Notes under the pieces: model-generated | Told to the model about the DNA's origin: nothing | The model's input: the letters and a program-made list of their open reading frames with translations, nothing else | The model's database searches: none | NCBI GenBank assembly: GCA_023412495.1 | Contig: JAEYNP010000124.1 | Coordinates: 1-11,572 of the forward strand | Length of the DNA: 11,572 nt | From: Pseudomonadota bacterium | GTDB lineage: Bacteria > Desulfobacterota > Desulfobulbia > Desulfobulbales > Desulfocapsaceae | Direction of reading: 5' to 3' | In this document: positions 4,915 through 11,572 of the stretch, piece by piece | Layout: each line of letters starts with the position of its first letter | Position numbering within the stretch: position 1 is the first letter of the stretch | Position numbers and translations under genes: made by a program

Positions 4915-7185
4915 ATGCTGAGCAAGACACTTGAAAAAGCCCTGATACTGGCCATACGAGAAGCCAAGAACCACAACCACGAGTATGTCACCGTCGAACA
5001 CATGCTCTATGGCCTCTTGCACGACGAGCTTACCAATTACATCATCGATCAGTGTGGCGGCTCGACCCAGATCCTGAAAGAGCGTCTGGAGAAGTTTTTC
5101 GTCCGGGAAATTCCCACGATGGCAGCCGGAGGAGCAACCGAACCGGCCCAGACCATTGCCTTCAACCGGGTCCTGCAGCGAGCCGTCGCCCATGTTCAGA
5201 GCTGCGGCAAATCTCAGGTCGACAGCGGCGACGTACTGATTTCCATCCTGGCCGAGGAAGAGTCCCACGCGGTCTACTTCCTCACCTCGGTCGGCATTCA
5301 TAAGCTCGAGGTGATGAACTTCATCTCCCACGAACTGCCCGCCGATGGCCTGCAGAAGGAACCTTTCCCATCGCCGATCGAGACCCCCGATTCGCAGAAG
5401 CCCGGCAAGGATGCCAAGGCCCTGGAAGAATACACGGTCAACCTGGCTCATTACGCAGCCCAGGGCAGGATAGATCCCTTGATCGGCCGCGACGACGAGC
5501 TGAACAGGATCATGCAGGTTCTCTGCCGCCGTAAGAAGAACAATCCGCTCCTGGTCGGAGAGCCCGGAGTCGGCAAGACGGCGATGGCCGAAGGCCTGGC
5601 CCTGCGCATCCACGAGGACAAGGAGGCGAGAGCCAAAGGCGAAAAAGCAAGGGTGCCCGATCTGCTGCGGGGCGTCGAGATCCACCTGCTCGACATGGGG
5701 ACGCTCGTCGCCGGCACCAAGTACCGGGGCGACTTCGAGAAGCGCCTCAAGAGCGTGGTGACCGCCATCGAGAAGAAGGAAAACGCCATCCTCTTCATCG
5801 ACGAAATGCACACCATCGTCGGCGCCGGCGCCACCAGCGGCGGCTCGATGGATGCCTCGAACCTGCTGAAGCCCGCGCTCCAGGCAGGCATCCTGCGCTG
5901 CATCGGCTCGACCACCTATGAGGAGTACAAGAATCAGATCGAGAAGGACCGGGCGCTGTCGCGGCGTTTCCAGAAGATCGACATCGAGGAGCCCTCGGTC
6001 GCCGACACCCATCTGATCCTGAAGGGCCTGCAGCCCAAGTACGAGAAGCACCACAACGTCAAGTACTCGAGCAACGCCCTCAAGGCCATGGCCGAGCTGT
6101 CGTCCAGGTACATCAACGAGAGGTTCCTGCCGGACAAGGCCATCGACGTGATGGATGAGGTAGGCTCCTTCTTCCGGCTGGAAGGCAGGCAGGGTTCGGT
6201 GGTGAAGGTCGCCGACATAGAGAAGGTGGTGTCGAAGATTGCGAGGATCCCGGCGAAATCCAGCACTACTTCCGAGCTGCAGGATATCAGGGACCTCGAC
6301 GCCAAGCTCAAAGCCGTGATCTTCGGCCAGGACGAGGCAATCAACTCGGTGACCAGGGCCGTTAAGCGCTCGCGGGCCGGCCTCGGCAACCCCGACTCGC
6401 CCACCGGCAGCTTCCTCTTCGCCGGGCCGACCGGCGTGGGCAAGACCGAGGTGGCACGGCAGCTCGCCGCTATACAGGGGGTCCATTTCGAGCGCTTCGA
6501 CATGAGCGAGTACATGGAAAAACATGCGGTGGCAAGGCTGATAGGCTCGCCGCCAGGCTATGTCGGCTTCGACCAGGGGGGCCTGCTCACCGAGGCCATC
6601 CGCAAGCATCCCTACTCAGTCCTGCTGCTCGATGAGATCGAAAAGGCCCATCCGGATATCTTCTCGATCCTGCTTCAGGTGATGGACCATTCCACCCTGA
6701 CCGACAACTCCGGGCGAAAGGCCGACTTCCGCAACGTCATTCTCATCATGACGACCAACGCCGGCGCCAGGGAACTGGCGGGCCGGGCGATCGGCTTTGT
6801 CGGCAGCAAGAAAGGCAAGGACCAGGCCGCCATCAACAAGCTCTTCGCCCCCGAGTTCCGCAACCGGCTCGATGCCATCGTCTCCTTCAGCGCGCTGGGC
6901 CACGACTCGACGCTCAGAGTCGTGGACAAGCTGGTCAAGGAGTTGGAGGGACAGCTGGCGGAAAAACGGGTCACCATCTCCTTGAGCGAGGAGGCCCGGC
7001 AGTATCTGGCCCAGAAGGGCTATGATCCGGACTACGGAGCACGGCCTCTCAGGAGGTTGATCATGAAAGAGATCGGCGACAGCCTCACCGAGGAGATCCT
7101 CTTCGGCCAGCTTACCAGAGGCGGCGAGGCGAAGGTCGATGTAAAGGACGGAGAACTCGTCTTCAGCTACGCCTCCAACTCATAA
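4915..7185 (+). CDS. clpA: ATP-dependent Clp protease ATP-binding subunit ClpA
   Basis: ClpA is a hexameric AAA+ unfoldase that threads substrates into the ClpP peptidase. The 756 residues match the family length. The Clp N domain (about 1-145) binds ClpS. D1 has Walker A GEPGVGKT (215-222), pore loop KYRG (269-272) and Walker B ILFIDE (292-297). D2 has Walker A GPTGVGKT (504-511), pore loop GYVG (548-551), Walker B VLLLDE (569-574) and the sensor-2 GAR (708-710). IGF at 626-628 is the ClpP-docking loop tripeptide. No long coiled-coil middle domain interrupts D1 and D2, which distinguishes it from ClpB and ClpC. The ATG follows a weak GGAT site; clpS lies 42 bp upstream. clpP is not in the window. 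A strong intrinsic terminator follows at 7204. Confidence 0.98.
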   Translation: MLSKTLEKALILAIREAKNHNHEYVTVEHMLYGLLHDELTNYIIDQCGGSTQILKERLEKFFVREIPTMAAGGATEPAQTIAFNRVLQRAVAHVQSCGKSQVDSGDVLISILAEEESHAVYFLTSVGIHKLEVMNFISHELPADGLQKEPFPSPIETPDSQKPGKDAKALEEYTVNLAHYAAQGRIDPLIGRDDELNRIMQVLCRRKKNNPLLVGEPGVGKTAMAEGLALRIHEDKEARAKGEKARVPDLLRGVEIHLLDMGTLVAGTKYRGDFEKRLKSVVTAIEKKENAILFIDEMHTIVGAGATSGGSMDASNLLKPALQAGILRCIGSTTYEEYKNQIEKDRALSRRFQKIDIEEPSVADTHLILKGLQPKYEKHHNVKYSSNALKAMAELSSRYINERFLPDKAIDVMDEVGSFFRLEGRQGSVVKVADIEKVVSKIARIPAKSSTTSELQDIRDLDAKLKAVIFGQDEAINSVTRAVKRSRAGLGNPDSPTGSFLFAGPTGVGKTEVARQLAAIQGVHFERFDMSEYMEKHAVARLIGSPPGYVGFDQGGLLTEAIRKHPYSVLLLDEIEKAHPDIFSILLQVMDHSTLTDNSGRKADFRNVILIMTTNAGARELAGRAIGFVGSKKGKDQAAINKLFAPEFRNRLDAIVSFSALGHDSTLRVVDKLVKELEGQLAEKRVTISLSEEARQYLAQKGYDPDYGARPLRRLIMKEIGDSLTEEILFGQLTRGGEAKVDVKDGELVFSYASNS

Positions 7186-7203
7186 AATCACCATTTCCCT
7201 TCC

Positions 7204-7243
7204 CACCACCGAAGCGCCATCTTACGTTTCGGTGGTGTTTTTT
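7204..7243 (+). terminator. Rho-independent terminator of clpS-clpA
   Basis: CACCACCGAAGCG (7204-7216) pairs with CGTTTCGGTGGTG (7225-7237) over 13 positions including one G-U, with an 8-base loop and a run of six T (7238-7243). It starts 18 bp after the clpA stop codon. This is the clearest intrinsic terminator in the window. Confidence 0.93.
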
Positions 7244-7274
7244 GTTTCCCCACTTCCAGCCCGCGTTCACTGCG

Positions 7275-7452
7275 AAGTTTGATAAAGCCGTAAAAAGTGC
7301 TCAACCCGTGGAGATGGACTCTGGAAAAGTTCGATATACGAGGGTAGTGTCTGAAACGGCGCTTTGGTAGTACATATGGTACAGCGAAGCGCCGTTTCAG
7401 ACCTACAACGAAGTAGATCGGACTTTTTACGAGTCCAGCAAGTTTACGAAAG
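7275..7452. mobile_element. Dispersed repeat copy 1, MITE-like, carrying a nested insertion
   Basis: The core 7289-7437 matches 10140-10221 almost base for base (AACCCGTGGAGATGGAC, CTGGAAAA, TACGAGG, GTAGATCGGACTTTTTACG), apart from a block of about 67 bp present only here. The ends CGTAAAAAGT (7289-7298) and ACTTTTTACG (7422-7431) are a perfect 10-bp inverted repeat. AAGTTT stands on both sides (7275-7280 and 7440-7445) and is a possible target duplication. There is no coding capacity. It lies between the clpA terminator and the HIT gene promoter, so it probably disrupts nothing. It resembles non-autonomous miniature elements or REP-type repeats mobilised in trans; no transposase is present in the window. 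Confidence 0.7.
7344..7406. mobile_element. Palindromic element of about 60 bp inserted inside the dispersed repeat
   Basis: GTCTGAAACGGCGCTT (7349-7364) pairs perfectly with AAGCGCCGTTTCAGAC (7387-7402). GTAG (7344-7347) pairs with CTAC (7403-7406), giving 20 bp with one bulged base and a 22-base loop that itself contains GTAC twice. The block is absent from the second copy of the host repeat, which reads ACGAGGCGTAG at this point. Here the flanks read ACGAGGGTAG before and ACGAAGTAG after, as expected if about 9 bp of target were duplicated on insertion. Confidence 0.65.
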
Positions 7453-7471
7453 TTCAACGTTGTTGTATAAC
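7443..7471 (+). promoter_or_regulatory. Candidate promoter of the HIT-zip-rmuC operon
   Basis: TTTACG (7443-7448) and TATAAC (7466-7471) are spaced by 17 bases, matching four and five consensus positions. This puts the transcript start near 7478 and leaves a leader of about 43 bases before the HIT gene. The -35 box falls at the edge of the dispersed repeat, in the putative duplicated flank. Confidence 0.35.
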
Positions 7472-7520
7472 AGTCGGGATCGGGTAAACAATTGTTATTA
7501 TCTCAACAAGGAGACCGCCC

Positions 7521-7859
7521 ATGAACGACTGTATCTTCTGTAAGATCGCAGCAGGGGAAATCCCTGCCAAGAAGTTGTACGAGGATGATGAGGTTGTCGC
7601 CTTCTGGGACATCGCCCCGCAGGCACCGGTGCATTTCCTGGTCATTCCGAAAAAGCACCTTGCCGCCCCCGTCGATGTCGGGGAGGAGGACGACAAGGTC
7701 ATCGGCAAACTTATCCGTATCGGCGCGCAGTTGGCGGCGGAAAACGGTGTCGCCGACGGCTTCAGGGTCATCTTCAATAACGGGAAAAAAGCCGGGCAGG
7801 TGGTATTTCATATCCACATGCACATCATCGGCGGCAGGGAAAAACCCTGGCCTATGTGA
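7521..7859 (+). CDS. hinT: Histidine triad (HIT) nucleotide-binding protein, HinT type
   Basis: HinT-type proteins are small cytoplasmic dimers that hydrolyse adenosine phosphoramidates and related AMP-linked compounds. The 112-residue protein has the opening CIFCKIAAGEIPA typical of the HinT/PKCI branch. The catalytic triad His97-x-His99-x-His101 in FHIHMHIIGG is intact, and GFRVIFNNG forms the nucleotide-binding strand. AGGAG (7508-7512) lies 8 bases before the ATG and supports this start. The ZIP transporter gene starts 79 bp downstream with no terminator between, so co-transcription is likely. The true cellular substrate cannot be read from the sequence. Confidence 0.95.
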   Translation: MNDCIFCKIAAGEIPAKKLYEDDEVVAFWDIAPQAPVHFLVIPKKHLAAPVDVGEEDDKVIGKLIRIGAQLAAENGVADGFRVIFNNGKKAGQVVFHIHMHIIGGREKPWPM

Positions 7860-7938
7860 AATTCGTGCTGCAGGACGCCGGTGAAGAAGGATGTCGCCAG
7901 CAGTCACTGTGAGCTAGGAACTGCCTTGGAGTAACTGA

Positions 7939-8751
7939 ATGGAGCAGTGGTTCTTGTCGCTATCCCCGGTAATGCAGGCGCTCTGCGGCACCGGTTTCAC
8001 GTGGTTTCTCACCGCTCTTGGGGCCGGGCTCGTCTTCTTTTTCAAATCGATCAACCGAAGGGTCCTGGACGGCATGCTCGGCTTTGCCGCGGGGGTCATG
8101 ATAGCGGCGAGCTTCTGGTCCCTGCTCGCGCCGGCCATCGAGATGGTGGAAACGGACGGCGGCACCGCCTGGCTGCCGCCGGCGATCGGCTTTCTCTCCG
8201 GCGGCGCCTTCCTGTGGATCGTCGATAAGATCCTTCCCCACCTCCATCCCGGCTTTCCGGCGAGGGAAGCCGAGGGGATAAAAACCGGCTGGCAGCGCTC
8301 GGTGCTTCTGGTGCTGGCCATCACGCTGCACAATATCCCGGAGGGGCTGGCCGTCGGCGTGGCCTTCGGCGCCGTCGCCGCCGGTCATCCCGCGGCCTCG
8401 CTCGGTGCAGCCATCGCACTGGCCATCGGCATCGGCATCCAGAATTTTCCCGAAGGAGCGGCGGTCTCGGTGCCGCTCAGGCGCGAGGGAATGTCGCGAA
8501 TGAAGAGTTTCATGTTCGGTCAGGCCTCCGGCATGGTCGAGCCGCTGGCCGGGATGATCGGCGCGGCGGCCGTTATGGTCATGAAGCCGGTCCTGCCGTA
8601 CGCCCTTTCCTTCGCCGCCGGCGCCATGATTTATGTCGTGGCCGAAGAGCTGATCCCGGAATCGCGGGCGGAAAAGCATTCCGACATCCCCACCGTGGGC
8701 GTCATGTGTGGTTTCGCCCTCATGATGACCCTTGACGTGGCCCTCGGCTGA
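7939..8751 (+). CDS. ZIP-family divalent metal transporter, GufA-like
   Basis: This inner-membrane protein of 270 residues is predicted to move zinc, iron or related divalent metals into the cytoplasm. About eight hydrophobic segments are visible. The signature metal-site motifs are HNIPEG (131-136) in TM4 and QNFPEG (168-173) in TM5, supported by EPLAG (201-205) and AEE near 235-237. The short His-containing loop after TM3 (PHLHPG, 100-105) is typical of the family. The TM-motif pattern and lack of a long His-rich loop fit the GufA/ZIP11 branch, close to E. coli ZupT in function. GGAG (7928-7931) lies 7 bases before the ATG. rmuC starts one base after the stop codon, so translation is probably coupled. 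No Zur or Fur box was recognised. Confidence 0.92.
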   Translation: MEQWFLSLSPVMQALCGTGFTWFLTALGAGLVFFFKSINRRVLDGMLGFAAGVMIAASFWSLLAPAIEMVETDGGTAWLPPAIGFLSGGAFLWIVDKILPHLHPGFPAREAEGIKTGWQRSVLLVLAITLHNIPEGLAVGVAFGAVAAGHPAASLGAAIALAIGIGIQNFPEGAAVSVPLRREGMSRMKSFMFGQASGMVEPLAGMIGAAAVMVMKPVLPYALSFAAGAMIYVVAEELIPESRAEKHSDIPTVGVMCGFALMMTLDVALG

Positions 8752-8752
8752 C

Positions 8753-10099
8753 ATGGATGACATCGCCGCGGCTTTTGCCGCCCTCCTCCAGTCCGTCCTC
8801 CCGCAGGGTCTTACCCTGCCGTCCCTGCTCCTCATCTTGACCGGAGGATACCTGCCGTTGTGTTTTGTCCTGCTGTCCGGCGTCCTTTACCTAGTGATCA
8901 TTAAGCGAAAATTGCGGGCGGCGGAGGAGCGGTCCGACGCAGCGGAGGGAAAAGCCGATACATTCTCCCGGCGCTGCAGCGAACTGGAAATACGAGCGGC
9001 GGAACTCGCCGCCATGCTGGAAGGGGAACGACAGCACGCGACGGACAAACTGCAGCTCATGGAAGACGCCCGGGAGGAGCTGAGCCACAGGTTCGCAGGT
9101 CTTGCCCAGAGGATCTTCGACGAAAAGAGCGCGCGCTTCGGCGAGCAGAACAGGGAAAGGCTGGAGGCGATACTCGCCCCGTTCAATCACCAGCTCCTCG
9201 CCCTCAAGCAGGAGATCAACGAAATCTATCGCAACGACAGCCGGGAGCGGCTCTCGCTCAAGGCGGAAATCCTCCAGCTGCGCGATCTCAACCGGCAGAT
9301 CAACCAGGAGGCGGCCAACCTGACCCGGGCCCTGAAGAACGACACCAAAGTCCAGGGCAACTGGGGCGAATTAATCCTCAATCGCGTGCTCGAGCGCTCC
9401 GGGCTACGGCTCGGCCATGAGTACGAGACCCAGGGCGGTTTCAGAGACCCGCACAACCGACTGCAGAAACCTGATGTCATCATTCATCTGCCGGAAGGCA
9501 GGGACATCATCGTCGACTCCAAGGTGTCGCTGGTGAGTTGGGAACGCTATGTGAACTCTGAAGAGCAGAATGACAGGGAAAAACACCTTGCTCAGTTGGT
9601 GCAGGCGGTGCGCGATCACATCCTCACCCTCGGCGGGAAGAGCTATCAGAACCTGAGCGGCATCCGCTCCCTCGATTTCGTGCTGATGTTCATGCCCATC
9701 GAGGCGGCTTTTGCCGCGGTCCTGCAGTACGACGACTCACTCTCCACCGAGGCCCTCGCCCGCAACGTGATCATCGTGACCCCCACCACGCTCTTGGCGA
9801 CACTCAGAACCATAGAAAACCTCTGGCACTACGAGCACCAGAGCCGGAACTCCCTGGAAATCGCCCGGCGGGCCGGTCTCATGTACGATAAATTCCGCAG
9901 TTTCGTGGAAGAGATGGAAAAGATCGGCCGACAGCTCGCCACCTGCCAGGCGACTTACGAGAGTGCCCTCTTGAAATTGACCCGGGGACGCGGCAATCTT
10001 GTCGCCCAATCCGAGCAGCTCCGGGAACTGGGCGTGCAGATAAAAAAGGAAATGCCCAAGGAGATCCTGGACATTTCCGAGCTTGACCTGAAGAATTGA
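8753..10099 (+). CDS. rmuC: RmuC-family DNA recombination-limiting protein
   Basis: RmuC limits recombination at inverted repeats in E. coli and is predicted to carry a PD-(D/E)xK nuclease-like fold. From ATG 8753 it has 448 residues. One hydrophobic anchor covers about residues 20-50 (SLLLILTGGYLPLCFVLLSG). A long coiled coil runs through about 52-115 and again 150-195. The RmuC core has QGNWGE (201-206), PDVIIHLPEGRDIIVDSKVSL with Asp241, Asp255 and Lys257 as candidate nuclease residues, and MFMPIEAAF (312-320). A TTG start seven codons upstream is possible but would overlap the zip gene, and it has no better ribosome site. The ATG adjacent to the zip stop suggests coupled translation. The stop codon lies inside the stem of the following hairpin. 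Confidence 0.93.
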   Translation: MDDIAAAFAALLQSVLPQGLTLPSLLLILTGGYLPLCFVLLSGVLYLVIIKRKLRAAEERSDAAEGKADTFSRRCSELEIRAAELAAMLEGERQHATDKLQLMEDAREELSHRFAGLAQRIFDEKSARFGEQNRERLEAILAPFNHQLLALKQEINEIYRNDSRERLSLKAEILQLRDLNRQINQEAANLTRALKNDTKVQGNWGELILNRVLERSGLRLGHEYETQGGFRDPHNRLQKPDVIIHLPEGRDIIVDSKVSLVSWERYVNSEEQNDREKHLAQLVQAVRDHILTLGGKSYQNLSGIRSLDFVLMFMPIEAAFAAVLQYDDSLSTEALARNVIIVTPTTLLATLRTIENLWHYEHQSRNSLEIARRAGLMYDKFRSFVEEMEKIGRQLATCQATYESALLKLTRGRGNLVAQSEQLRELGVQIKKEMPKEILDISELDLKN

Positions 10100-10131
10100 C
10101 TGCCGGTGAGTCAGAACCGACAGTCAATTTT
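10094..10131 (+). terminator. Hairpin terminator overlapping the rmuC stop codon
   Basis: AATTGACTG (10094-10102) pairs with CAGTCAATT (10121-10129), and CGGT (10104-10107) with ACCG (10116-10119), with one mismatch and an 8-base loop. A short T-run (10128-10131) follows. The rmuC TGA (10097-10099) sits in the left arm. It is weaker than a classical terminator but well placed for the end of the operon. Confidence 0.6.
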
Positions 10132-10229
10132 GAAAAAATCGTTAAAAGTGCTCCAACCCGTGGAGATGGACACTGGAAAAAGTTTGATTACGAGGCGTAG
10201 ATCGGACTTTTTACGAGTCCATCAATTTT
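10124..10229. mobile_element. Dispersed repeat copy 2, uninterrupted form
   Basis: The core 10140-10221 matches copy 1 (7289-7437) without the palindromic block. Its ends CGTTAAAAGT (10140-10149) and ACTTTTTACG (10206-10215) are inverted repeats with one mismatch. TCAATTTT occurs on both sides (10124-10131 and 10222-10229) as a perfect 8-bp direct repeat that differs from the flank of copy 1, which fits a target duplication. It sits in the short gap between rmuC and the convergent secreted-protein gene, and its left flank overlaps the rmuC terminator. Confidence 0.7.
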
Positions 10230-10247
10230 ATCAAGCTCTCTTATCTC

Positions 10248-11572
10248 TCAGTAAACCAGTTCATAAGTATAGCTCTCCCGCCCGAAGCTCACCGGGAAAG
10301 CCCCCTCCCGATACTCAATGGTGAGGGTGGGTTTCTCTTCAGATTCATCGATCAAAAAGACTCCATAGTATACCCTGCCGTTTTCGTCCTGGATTGTTAT
10401 CCGCCCTGAAATGTAGTCGACTTCATAAGTGCCGTTGATGAACCACTCTGTGGTAGGATCGTCGTTGAGATCATCCTGAGCCATCACATGATTCCCGGTA
10501 TAGACCGATGTCTCCGCCTCAATAAAGGTCAGCACATCATTCGGGAAGCCGAATCCCGCAGGGGCGTCCTTCAGCCGCCAAACCCCGCTCAAACGATTGG
10601 ATTTCCCCGCGTGAAGATACCAGGCATTGGTCAGATGCGGTTCATACGGTTCAAAACCCCATATCCTCTTGGGATGATTGACAGGATTATAGACATTCAC
10701 TACCCGCGATTTATAAACATCGACGAGAAGCCGCTTGTCTTCATCCGTCAGATAATCGAAGGGGGATACATATACTCCGCCATTCCAGCCCGCTGGCCCA
10801 TCCAAGCGTCCCATGTCGACCAAGGCAAAACCGGAACCTGTCTGCCCGGGCACAAGACTTGCCCCAACCCCCACGACCTGCCCGGCCGTCACGGTCTGAC
10901 CGGCAATCAAGGCGGTTGCGCCGAGGAAGCCGTGCATCCCCTTGAGATCATAACCGTAATCTATTTCGACGGAATAGTAGCCGTTCGCCTGAACCACATT
11001 GAGCACCTTACCTCCGGCCCAACTTCTCACCGGTGTTTCGCCTGCCAGATCTATCCAGACGTTCTTCAATCCGTCGATATGATCGTTGGCATGCGAGCCA
11101 TAGGGGGCGATACCGGCTTCCATGGTAAAAAGAAAGTCGTCGATAGCGGCCGGCAGGTTCAGGCGAACCGGCGAGGCCCCCATGGGCAGTTTCCACAGGT
11201 AATTTTCGTACTCGGGGTCCGGCTCCGCCACGAACACCAGGCGATCTTCCCGCAAGGGGTCGGTCTTGTAGCGATACACCTCGTCCCCATCGCTGATCCC
11301 ATCGCCGTCCGTGTCCGGATTGAGGGGGTCGGTGCCCTGTTGATACTCGCCAAGATTGTTCAGGCCGTCCCCATCCGGGTCCTGGATGTCGACATCGGGG
11401 TCGTTGAGCGGGAAGCCATGTGAGGATTTCCAATAGTCGGAGATGGAATCGGTACTGTTGGCGACCCCATCGGGAACCCCGGCCACCATCCCGGACACCG
11501 CGCTCCGGTTGTTGAATTCGTCCACGGCGGCCACAGCAAAGCTGTAGCTCTGGCCGTTGGCGAGGCCGGTGA
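10248..11572 (-). CDS. Secreted modular protein: FnIII tail, thrombospondin-3 calcium repeats, degenerate M23-like module (N-terminal part outside window)
   Basis: The frame is open to the right edge, so the start and any signal peptide are missing; 440 residues remain. Residues 1-34 of the fragment ([20 protein letters not shown] and so on) are the last strands of a fibronectin type III domain. Residues 60-107 carry two calcium-binding thrombospondin-3/dockerin-like motifs, DPDGDGLNN and [12 protein letters not shown]. About 155-275 looks like an M23 (LytM) fold: [20 protein letters not shown], then [13 protein letters not shown] and VSPFDYL. The usual His-x-His ligand pair reads ALVD and the first ligand motif is unclear (SHANDHID), so it is probably not an active peptidase. 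The last 115 residues form an unrecognised beta-rich domain. The role is probably extracellular or cell-surface. It converges on rmuC, with a repeat element in between. Confidence 0.75.
   Translation of the reverse strand, partial: TGLANGQSYSFAVAAVDEFNNRSAVSGMVAGVPDGVANSTDSISDYWKSSHGFPLNDPDVDIQDPDGDGLNNLGEYQQGTDPLNPDTDGDGISDGDEVYRYKTDPLREDRLVFVAEPDPEYENYLWKLPMGASPVRLNLPAAIDDFLFTMEAGIAPYGSHANDHIDGLKNVWIDLAGETPVRSWAGGKVLNVVQANGYYSVEIDYGYDLKGMHGFLGATALIAGQTVTAGQVVGVGASLVPGQTGSGFALVDMGRLDGPAGWNGGVYVSPFDYLTDEDKRLLVDVYKSRVVNVYNPVNHPKRIWGFEPYEPHLTNAWYLHAGKSNRLSGVWRLKDAPAGFGFPNDVLTFIEAETSVYTGNHVMAQDDLNDDPTTEWFINGTYEVDYISGRITIQDENGRVYYGVFLIDESEEKPTLTIEYREGAFPVSFGRESYTYELVY

Noticed and set aside
4879..6609. 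576-codon minus-strand frame opposite clpA
   Set aside because: High G+C at third codon positions of clpA keeps the opposite frame open. The protein is a compositionally biased antisense product, while clpA shows both AAA+ modules.
8732..8752. TTG start for rmuC seven codons upstream
   Set aside because: It overlaps the zip coding end and has no better ribosome site. The ATG one base after the zip stop fits translational coupling.
10488..11423. Plus-strand frame opposite the secreted protein
   Set aside because: The minus-strand frame has recognisable calcium repeats and an FnIII tail and stays open to the window edge. The plus-strand frame has no domain.

Overview
The window looks like chromosomal DNA from a G+C-moderate Gram-negative bacterium. 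It is most plausibly a deltaproteobacterium (Desulfobacterota, of Desulfobulbales or Desulfuromonadales type). This placement is an inference from the gene set: an actinobacterial-style type Ic methionine aminopeptidase, an elongated HolA, a ClpS-ClpA pair, a CsgD-like LuxR regulator, and intergenic repeats of a style I associate with that group. No 16S rRNA or other phylogenetic marker is present.

Layout. The left edge (1-77) holds the last codons of a plus-strand gene with a tail like a heavy-metal-associated domain. It converges on map (minus strand, 211-1095) across an inverted array of 7-bp repeats. Positions 1100 to about 2970 form a sparsely coding, visibly A+T-richer stretch. It contains several strong stem-loops, a lone minus-strand CsgD-like LuxR regulator (1696-2367), and about 600 bp of gene-less DNA before holA. 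holA (2972-4375), clpS (4558-4872) and clpA (4915-7185) follow on the plus strand. Strong hairpins stand after holA, and a classical Rho-independent terminator follows clpA. A HIT-family protein, a GufA-like ZIP metal transporter and rmuC (7521-10099) form a probable second plus-strand operon, ending in a hairpin that overlaps the rmuC stop codon. From the right edge, a large secreted-type protein runs in on the minus strand (10248-11572). It carries a fibronectin III tail, thrombospondin-type-3 calcium repeats and a decayed M23-like module.

How the genes fit together. Most of the window is housekeeping: N-terminal methionine removal, replication clamp loading, N-degron delivery by ClpS to the ClpA unfoldase (with ClpP encoded elsewhere), nucleotide hydrolysis, metal transport and RmuC. 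ClpS-ClpA and the nearly overlapping zip-rmuC pair are the only clear functional or transcriptional couplings.

The most unusual content is non-coding. A dispersed element of about 80 bp occurs twice (about 7289-7437 and 10140-10221), with terminal inverted repeats and short flanking direct repeats. The first copy is interrupted by a second, almost perfectly palindromic element of about 60 bp that also seems to have duplicated its target. This looks like a miniature nested-insertion pair. The heptamer inverted array beside map and the hairpin cluster around 1168-1306 are secondary points of interest. I did not find a clear new multi-gene system.
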